DNA from: Mesorhizobium sp. ORS 3324
GTDB lineage: Bacteria; Pseudomonadota; Alphaproteobacteria; Rhizobiales; Rhizobiaceae
NCBI GenBank assembly: GCA_000824825.2
Contig: LM655205.1
Coordinates: 20,811-84,810, forward strand
DNA length: 64,000 nt
Reading direction: 5' to 3'
Below, piece after piece: positions 58,530 through 64,000 of the stretch. A program made the position numbers and the translations under genes. Under the pieces are notes generated by a model. The model ran no database searches, was not told where the DNA came from, and was given only the letters and a program-made list of their open reading frames with translations. Within the stretch, counting starts at the first letter, position 1; each line of letters begins with the position of its first letter.

Positions 58530-61235
58530 TCACCCGGTCCAGCCCAGGCCGGTTGAAATGCAATTGATCGAAAGCAGAAGCGCGTTGACTGCACGCTTGG
58601 GCTTGGCCGTCGCGCCGTCCTGCGCGCGGACTTCGCGCAAAAGCTGCACCTGCAATCGATGTATGCCGTCCAGCTGCGGCCTGATTCGGTCGAAGTGCTG
58701 CTTGAAGGCGGGGAAGCGCTGCGAAACCTTCAGGCCGCCGTTGATCTCGGCAATGGTCTTGCGGGTCAAAGCATATTCGGCGGCGATCTTGCCGTAGATG
58801 CGTTCGCCAACCTCGTGGTCCTGCACCAGCCCAGCATAAAGCCGACCGATCTCCATGTCGGTTTGGTAAAGTCCCTTGTCGACCTCGTCGACGATGAGGC
58901 GGAAAAAGCGCGAGCGCTCGAACATCTGCCTGAGCAATTCCAACCCGGCGTTGCCGCGAACAGTGAGGAAGGAATTGAGCGCGCTGCCGATACCGTACCA
59001 ATTGGTCAGCAGATGCCGGTTCTGGCTCCAGGCGAAAACCCAGGGGATGGCGCGCAGGTCGGAAATGTCGCGGGCTCCGAAGCGGCGGGCCGGACGCGAA
59101 CCGATCTTCAGCAGCGACAGCTCTTCCACCGGGCTCGCTTGATTGAAATAATCGATGAAACCCGGCTCATTGATGAGGCCCGAATAGGACGCCTGCGACA
59201 TGCCGGTCAAAGCCTCTAGAGCTTCACTGAACTCCGGGATTTCCTTTAGCTCAGCCTCGTTCTGTGACTTGACGGTGTGAGCGAGGACGCTCGCCGCAAG
59301 GATCTCAAGCTGATAGAGTCCCGTACCGCGATTTGCGAACTTCGACGACACGACCTCGCCCTGCTCGGTCACACGCATGGCGCCGCCAACTGTGCCGGCG
59401 GGCTGGGCAGCGATCGCTCGACCGGTCGGCGCACCTCCCCGACTGACCGAGCCGCCACGGCCGTGGAAGAAGCTGATGGCGATCTTGCGCTTCTGGCTGA
59501 GGGCATGGATGCGTCTTTGCGTCTTGTTCAATTCCCAATTTGAAGCGAGGAAACCACCGTCTTTGTTGGAATCGGAGTATCCCAGCATGACTTCCTGCCG
59601 GTTGCCGAAGTCGCGCACGGAGCGGCGCACGATCGAGACCGAAAGAAGCTGGTCCAGAACATCGGGCGCGGCACGCAGATCGGCGATAGTCTCGAAAAGC
59701 GGCACCACGCGCAGTGCGATCGCACCGCTGCCGTCGAGCGCGGTGGCCATGCCGGAATATTGGGCGAGCAGATAAACGGCCAGCAGGTCCTCGGAAGAAC
59801 GTGTCATGCTCAAGATGAAGGCGCCAATCGCACCGCCATTCGGCCCAGAGGAGGCTTCGCGGATGACGTCGAACAGGTCGAGAAGTTCCCGCGCCTCTTC
59901 GGAAAGCGATTGCCGTTCTACCGCAAGCTGTTCACCGATGCTGAGTGCCGTGCGGATGCGGCGGGTCCATTGGGGCGAGTCGGGCGCGGGCGCCTGGTCT
60001 GCGTCTGTGTGCTTGAAAAGCTCGGACAGCACCCGATTGACGACCGTCGAGTTCTGGCGAATGTCCAACGCGACCGTACGAAAGCCGAAGGTCTCGACCT
60101 GCTGGCGCAAGGGGCGAACGAAGCGCCGCGCAACATGGTTGCCGCCCAGTTTGGCAAGGACCGTTTCGACGTGCCGCAGGTCGTTCTTGAGCAACTCTGA
60201 CTGGGCATACGGCTTGGCCGCCGTTTCGCCGAGCATCGCCCGCAGGCGATCCAGCATCGCGGCCGCGAACTGCCGCAGCGGCTCTCCCGGATTGCGCGCC
60301 ATAATCTCCCGAGCTGCACCAGTCCGGTGCAGCGCCTGTGCCAGCGCCTTGCTGAAATCTTCCGGGATGTCGACGACATTGGCGCTGACGCTGAGCACGG
60401 TGATCAAGCGGCGAACCTGCTGGATGTACCAGCCGATCGCGGCATGGCGGCACTCGGTGAGCGCGCGAGCGGTAGTCTTGGCCGTGACATTAGGATTGCC
60501 GTCGCGATCTCCACCGATCCACGACGCGTAGCGCATGAAGGACGGCACCTTGAGTTCATATTTCGGGTAGTGACGGGCGAACGCCTCCTCGACGGCATCA
60601 TAAATCCTCGGCGTCGCCTCGAAGATCACCTCGCGGAAGAAATGCAGGCCCCATGCAATCTCGCTTTCGACCGAGGGCCGTTCGAGCCGCAATTCCCCCG
60701 ACATCCACAATAGCTCGATCTCGCTTCTGAGATCGTCGATCAGCTGCTCGCGCTCGCGCGGCGCCCAACGCTGTTGCTCGAGTTCGGTGAGCTTGCGGTA
60801 GATGCGCCGGTGAATTTCGAGCACAGTGACGCGCTTGGCCTCGGTCGGGTGGGCGGTCATCGTTGGCCCGACACTCAGCGTGTCGAGGGCCGCCTGCAGT
60901 TCCTCGGCCGGATAGCCGGCGGCGGCGATCTCGCCCACGACATTGGCGAAGGAGCCGATCACCTCATCTGCACCGCCCATCTGCTCGAGCTCGCGGCGTG
61001 AGCGCATCGCGAGTAATTCGTTGGCGATGGCGACGAGCTGGAACCATATCCCGGTCGCCTGGAGCGCAGGGATACGCTGAGCTTCGGCGAGAGTGTCGAG
61101 GCTAACGCGCCCGGCCGGAACGCCGGCTATCCCGGGTTCACGTTCGCTGACGACAGAAGTCAGAAGCCTGAACAAAAGGCTTCTGACGTCCTCGTGACAG
61201 CTAAGCAGTCTGCTGTCGTCCAAAGCAGCACCCAT
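58530..61235 (-). CDS. ppc: Phosphoenolpyruvate carboxylase
   Basis: The ~901-residue protein has the conserved PEPC motifs: GPTMTAHPTEAKR (catalytic His), SWIGGDRDGNP, GYSDSNKDGG, FHGRGGSVSRGG and a C-terminal region ending in INCISTGLGWTG. It carboxylates PEP to oxaloacetate, the carbon-fixing step of the serine cycle. ATG 61235 is chosen by homology; the ribosome-binding site is weak and further N-terminal residues in the frame are not conserved. It is the likely first gene of the leftward ppc-glyA unit. Confidence 0.92.
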   Translation of the reverse strand: MGAALDDSRLLSCHEDVRSLLFRLLTSVVSEREPGIAGVPAGRVSLDTLAEAQRIPALQATGIWFQLVAIANELLAMRSRRELEQMGGADEVIGSFANVVGEIAAAGYPAEELQAALDTLSVGPTMTAHPTEAKRVTVLEIHRRIYRKLTELEQQRWAPREREQLIDDLRSEIELLWMSGELRLERPSVESEIAWGLHFFREVIFEATPRIYDAVEEAFARHYPKYELKVPSFMRYASWIGGDRDGNPNVTAKTTARALTECRHAAIGWYIQQVRRLITVLSVSANVVDIPEDFSKALAQALHRTGAAREIMARNPGEPLRQFAAAMLDRLRAMLGETAAKPYAQSELLKNDLRHVETVLAKLGGNHVARRFVRPLRQQVETFGFRTVALDIRQNSTVVNRVLSELFKHTDADQAPAPDSPQWTRRIRTALSIGEQLAVERQSLSEEARELLDLFDVIREASSGPNGGAIGAFILSMTRSSEDLLAVYLLAQYSGMATALDGSGAIALRVVPLFETIADLRAAPDVLDQLLSVSIVRRSVRDFGNRQEVMLGYSDSNKDGGFLASNWELNKTQRRIHALSQKRKIAISFFHGRGGSVSRGGAPTGRAIAAQPAGTVGGAMRVTEQGEVVSSKFANRGTGLYQLEILAASVLAHTVKSQNEAELKEIPEFSEALEALTGMSQASYSGLINEPGFIDYFNQASPVEELSLLKIGSRPARRFGARDISDLRAIPWVFAWSQNRHLLTNWYGIGSALNSFLTVRGNAGLELLRQMFERSRFFRLIVDEVDKGLYQTDMEIGRLYAGLVQDHEVGERIYGKIAAEYALTRKTIAEINGGLKVSQRFPAFKQHFDRIRPQLDGIHRLQVQLLREVRAQDGATAKPKRAVNALLLSINCISTGLGWTG

Positions 61236-61574
61236 TCGTCTAGGCGTTATCCCGGACGGCCGACCTGAGCAGGAACCTCGGGAAACTAAGAAAGCCATTT
61301 GGAAGCAGACAGGCTTTTTTGCTCCTTGAAAACGCCCGGACGGGTAGATTTGCCATTCGATTGGGTAGGTCGAGGCCCAATACAGATGGTGGTCGGCAAG
61401 GGTGTCCAGGACTACCCGGCCAGGCAGGAATAACAATCCTGTCCAATCGTTGGTCCAGCGCGTTCCGCTCGCAAATGCTACTTGCCTGTTATGCAAAAAT
61501 GTTGCACCGTGGTAAAATCACTAGCCTTCGGAGTAACGCTTGTTATCCGGCGCTATCATGCGGAACGAAAGGAT
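61236..61574. other. ppc upstream region (339 bp), no gene supported
   Basis: Promoters for ppc (leftward) and for the small rightward gene must lie here. No repeat or operator stands out. Confidence 0.4.
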
Positions 61575-61922
61575 ATGGACGTGCAGCAAGTGCTTCCTGG
61601 TCTCTTCGAAGGGCATGCTCCAATCACCCTTCAGAACGCTTTCCATGATGCACTTGAAGCTCTCGAAGAATGGAGGGAGAGCGACGACGAGCCTTCCGTG
61701 CAGATTCACGGCGTTCCTGTACAGATCAGCAGTGTTTTCCTCAGAATGAGCGACTGCACTGATCTGCTGCCGCTCAGAACGCAAGGCGTTCTTGGCGCGA
61801 TCGTTGGTATGGGCGTGGTTCGCGCCGCGGACCGCATACTTTACGCTGAAGCCGCGAGGCTTGTGATACCCTTGTGCGCTTCGGCGACTCGACTGTGCCG
61901 TCGCCCTTCCGAGCACGTTTAG
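61575..61922 (+). CDS. Small hypothetical protein
   Basis: The ~115-residue frame begins MDVQQVLPGLFEGHAPITLQ at ATG 61575, after the weak site AAGGAT. It contains a compact segment EPSVQIHGVPVQISSVFLRM, and its C-terminal tail is basic and less ordered. No family is known to me. It converges on the LuxR regulator gene. Codon usage and length make it plausible, but it could be non-coding. Confidence 0.45.
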   Translation: MDVQQVLPGLFEGHAPITLQNAFHDALEALEEWRESDDEPSVQIHGVPVQISSVFLRMSDCTDLLPLRTQGVLGAIVGMGVVRAADRILYAEAARLVIPLCASATRLCRRPSEHV

Positions 61923-62017
61923 ATATTCAGGATATCTCTTCGCCTAAGGCAGGAGACTTATCCGGCCGGCCTCGAATTGGCAGGCCGCCAGCCGCTGCTG
62001 GCGACAATTTCTTGAGT

Positions 62018-62653
62018 TCAAAAACGGTCGCGATTTCTTTCACCGGCATAGAGCGCCACCGCCATCGCCCGATTGCGAACGTCCAGTTTCTCGTACAGAT
62101 TTTTGAGGTGATATTTGACGGTATTCTCGGAAATTCCTGTGCGGGCTGCGATCTGAATATTGGTCCAGCCATCGGCCAGGACCGACAGCAATTCTCTCTC
62201 GCGCGTCGTCAGTCGCGAGAGCGGCGTGTCGTTGATTTTTGAGACATTTACATAGGGGATACAAATCCGGCCTTGCGCGACTGCGGCCAGTGTATCGAAA
62301 AGGACCGCCGGGTCGTCGAACTGATAGCAGAACCCTTGGGCGCCGAGGCGCACGCATTGCCTGAGAATGGCCACGTCGTGGTCATTGGAAAAGATCACGA
62401 TGCGCGCACAAAGGTTGCGCCGCTGCATTTCCGCAAGCAAGCTGCCGCCGTTCATGTCGGACAGTTTCCAGCCGACCACGGCAAGATCGAATTGAGAGGT
62501 CGCGGCAGACGCCGCCCGGAGAAAGGCTTCGCCGGTCTGCACATTGCCGACAAGATCAAAGCGACGATCCCGTGAGACCATATCCGCCAGCGCAGCGACC
62601 ACTAGCGGGTTGCGCTCCGCGATCAACACTCTGAACCTTGTCTCTCCGCCCAT
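62018..62653 (-). CDS. LuxR-type regulator with degenerate receiver domain
   Basis: The ~211-residue protein has a NarL-like layout: a receiver-like domain (~1-120) and a LuxR helix-turn-helix (LTTRERELLSVLADG, then ISENTVKYHLKNLYEKLDV). In the receiver the acidic pocket reads IAERN instead of VDD, and the position of the phospho-acceptor Asp is Gly61 (AVVGWKLSDMNGG). Phosphorylation is therefore unlikely; ligand binding or protein contact may control it. It is divergent from folD and may regulate C1 genes. ATG 62653 has AGG nearby. Confidence 0.83.
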   Translation of the reverse strand: MGGETRFRVLIAERNPLVVAALADMVSRDRRFDLVGNVQTGEAFLRAASAATSQFDLAVVGWKLSDMNGGSLLAEMQRRNLCARIVIFSNDHDVAILRQCVRLGAQGFCYQFDDPAVLFDTLAAVAQGRICIPYVNVSKINDTPLSRLTTRERELLSVLADGWTNIQIAARTGISENTVKYHLKNLYEKLDVRNRAMAVALYAGERNRDRF

Positions 62654-62809
62654 CCGATATTGCCTGATCCTAATGCTCGGAACCGGCCATGGCGGCACGC
62701 AAGGCGCACGCCCTGGATCCTGCATCTTCTCCCCTGCTGTCCTCCACGATCGGCGACTCCGACCCGCATCGGGTTCCAGCGGCACCGATGTCGTAGAACA
62801 GCGCATACG

Positions 62810-62904
62810 AAATTCATAGTATGAATTTTATTTTCCTTCCAGTGCAATTCTCCGATCGACCGGGTTGAGGTCTCGCTTTGTCAAATTTTTCTTGGTATGA
62901 ATTT
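62810..62904. promoter_or_regulatory. Palindrome and repeated half site in the luxR/folD divergent region
   Basis: AAATTCATA-G-TATGAATTT (62810-62828) is a perfect 9-base inverted repeat with a one-base centre. The half TATGAATTT recurs at 62896-62904. Both lie between the LuxR start (62653) and the folD promoter. A dimeric regulator, perhaps the LuxR protein itself, could bind them. Confidence 0.5.
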
Positions 62905-62918
62905 TTTTTGCACACGAG

Positions 62919-62948
62919 TTGACGGCGGTTCGGAACTCTTGCTATAGG
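62919..62948 (+). promoter_or_regulatory. Predicted folD promoter
   Basis: TTGACG (62919-62924) and TATAGG (62943-62948) are spaced by 18 bases, close to the sigma-70 consensus. They lie about 80 bases before the folD GTG start and immediately after the repeated TATGAATTT half site. Confidence 0.6.
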
Positions 62949-63027
62949 TTTGAGCCTGAAAATTCAGTGGGAGGGCGTGCTCGGCCGGATTTTGGCCTGT
63001 TATCTTGCGCGCTCTTGGGAGGACGGA

Positions 63028-63921
63028 GTGACGACTGTAATTGATGGCAAGGCCGCCGCGGGCGACGTGGTTGCGAAGGTCAAGGCCGCAGCCGAACAGT
63101 TGATCTCTGCCGCGGGTGTCGTTCCCGCTATTGCAGTGGTCATTGTCGGTCAGGATCCAGCCAGTCAGGTTTATGTTTCCTCCAAAGGCAGGAAAGCCAG
63201 AGAGTGCGGCTTTCGCTCCATCGAGCACGCGCTGGCGGCCGATATCTCGGAAGGCGAACTCATCGCCCTGCTGGAGAAACTCAATGCCGATCCCTCGATC
63301 CACGGCATTCTTGTACAACTGCCGCTCCCGGACCACATCGACGCCGGCAGGATCATACAGACCATTGCCGCCGAAAAGGACGTCGACGGCTTTCATTTCA
63401 TCAATGTCGGCAAACTCGGCACCGGCGAACTGAAGACCGCCTTCGTGCCGTGCACGCCCGCCGGCTCAATGCTCCTTATCGAGCGTGCACTCGGCCGAGA
63501 TCTGTCGGGCCTGAATGCCGTGGTCGTCGGCCGCTCCAACATTGTTGGCAAGCCGATGGCCAATCTTCTGCTGAATGCCAACGCAACCGTCACCATCGCC
63601 CACAGCCGCACCAAGGATCTTGCCGCACTCTGCCGCAGCGCCGATATCCTGGTCGCGGCGGTCGGAAGACCCGAAATGATCAAGGGCGACTGGGTGAAGC
63701 CAGGCGCCGTCGTTATCGATGTCGGGATCAATCGGGTCGGTGAAAATGCCGGCGGCAAGTCCAAACTGGTGGGCGACGTGGCCTACGCTGAAGCGGCCGA
63801 GCGTGCCGGCGCGATCACGCCCGTGCCGGGCGGCGTCGGCCCCATGACGATCGCGCTTCTGATGGTCAACACGCTGGCTTCGGCTTACCGCGCGGCAGGC
63901 CGGATGCCACCGAGCATCTAG
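63028..63921 (+). CDS. folD: Bifunctional methylene-THF dehydrogenase/methenyl-THF cyclohydrolase
   Basis: The 297-residue protein has the FolD signatures SQVYVSSKGRKARECG (catalytic Lys region), GILVQLPLPDHI and VVGRSNIVGKPMANLLL, and it ends with the PVPGGVGPMTIALL motif. It oxidises methylene-THF to methenyl-THF and hydrolyses it to 10-formyl-THF. The start is GTG 63028 with GGAGG five bases upstream. Homologues begin close to VIDGKAAA, so the frame back to 62950 is not used. With the following fhs it links demethylation-derived C1 units to formate. Confidence 0.94.
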   Translation: MTTVIDGKAAAGDVVAKVKAAAEQLISAAGVVPAIAVVIVGQDPASQVYVSSKGRKARECGFRSIEHALAADISEGELIALLEKLNADPSIHGILVQLPLPDHIDAGRIIQTIAAEKDVDGFHFINVGKLGTGELKTAFVPCTPAGSMLLIERALGRDLSGLNAVVVGRSNIVGKPMANLLLNANATVTIAHSRTKDLAALCRSADILVAAVGRPEMIKGDWVKPGAVVIDVGINRVGENAGGKSKLVGDVAYAEAAERAGAITPVPGGVGPMTIALLMVNTLASAYRAAGRMPPSI

Positions 63922-63978
63922 TCAATCGGAAGCCTCGATGACTCCAGTTACTCGAATGAAAAGCAACGGAAGACAGTC

Positions 63979-64000
63979 ATGGCCGAAGTGAAGTCCGATA
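63979..64000 (+). CDS. fhs: Start of probable formate-tetrahydrofolate ligase (cut by window end)
   Basis: ATG 63979 opens a frame reading MAEVKSD before the window ends. This matches the usual N-terminus of alphaproteobacterial formate-THF ligase, and its position 57 bases after folD fits that operon. Identity rests on seven codons and context. Confidence 0.45.

Noticed and set aside
62018..62653. Quorum-sensing LuxR protein
   Set aside because: The N-terminal domain is receiver-like, not an autoinducer-binding domain, and there is no luxI-like gene.
1..64000. CRISPR arrays, insertion sequences, phage genes or restriction systems
   Set aside because: No regularly spaced repeats, transposase, integrase or phage structural motifs were seen.

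Overview
The window looks like chromosome of a Phyllobacteriaceae-type alphaproteobacterium (Mesorhizobium/Aminobacter relatives). The evidence is high G+C, the CtrA/ChpT/SciP cell-cycle genes, an EipA (DUF1134) gene, the dispersed Rhizobiales palindromic repeat, and a methylated-amine pathway of the kind known from Aminobacter and marine roseobacters. The genus is an inference.

Region 1 (1-18 kb) is core genome. It holds a metallophosphoesterase, NUDIX, glutathionyl-hydroquinone reductase, GNAT, an SDR/CoA-transferase pair, a HugZ-like protein, ArsR, an rRNA/tRNA methyltransferase and a coiled-coil membrane protein. These are followed by the cell-cycle block eipA - chpT - single-domain response regulator - ctrA - fliJ-like, then HxlR/quinone oxidoreductase, sciP, mnmA, a Gfo/Idh/MocA oxidoreductase and an elongator tRNA-Met. 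Two copies of a dispersed palindromic repeat lie here; I saw none after 18 kb.

Region 2 (18.4-25.2 kb) is an acidic amino acid/amide module: a four-gene polar amino acid ABC transporter, a LysR regulator, an asparaginase and an aspartate ammonia-lyase.

Region 3 (25.3-49.0 kb) encodes stepwise oxidation of methylated amines. Tmm (31.7 kb) oxidises trimethylamine to its N-oxide. Tdm (34.3 kb) splits the N-oxide to dimethylamine and formaldehyde. DmmDABC (25.3-29.2 kb) converts dimethylamine to methylamine. GmaS, MgsABC and MgdABCD (39.3-49.0 kb) run the N-methylglutamate pathway. Interspersed are a FadR-type GntR regulator, a GlxA-type AraC regulator, a truncated haemoglobin, an APC permease, and a periplasmic-binding-fold protein that lacks a signal peptide and resembles a cytoplasmic sensor (AmiC-like). 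Matching TGGT/ACCA operators lie in front of both dmmD/gntR and tmm.

Region 4 (49.3-64 kb) supplies C1 assimilation: an XRE-cupin regulator, glycerate 2-kinase, hydroxypyruvate reductase, a broken serine-glyoxylate aminotransferase, serine hydroxymethyltransferase, PEP carboxylase, FolD and the first codons of a probable formate-THF ligase. Inside this serine-cycle block sits an unusual operon of an APC permease with three very small membrane proteins and two further small envelope proteins (53.4-56.8 kb). A LuxR-type regulator with a degenerate receiver domain lies divergent to folD. Methylene-THF and formaldehyde from the demethylations can be oxidised by FolD/Fhs or condensed with glycine by GlyA. 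The window therefore reads as one trimethylamine-to-central-metabolism unit, although the remaining serine-cycle steps (malyl-CoA lyase, malate thiokinase) and an intact sgaA are not in it.
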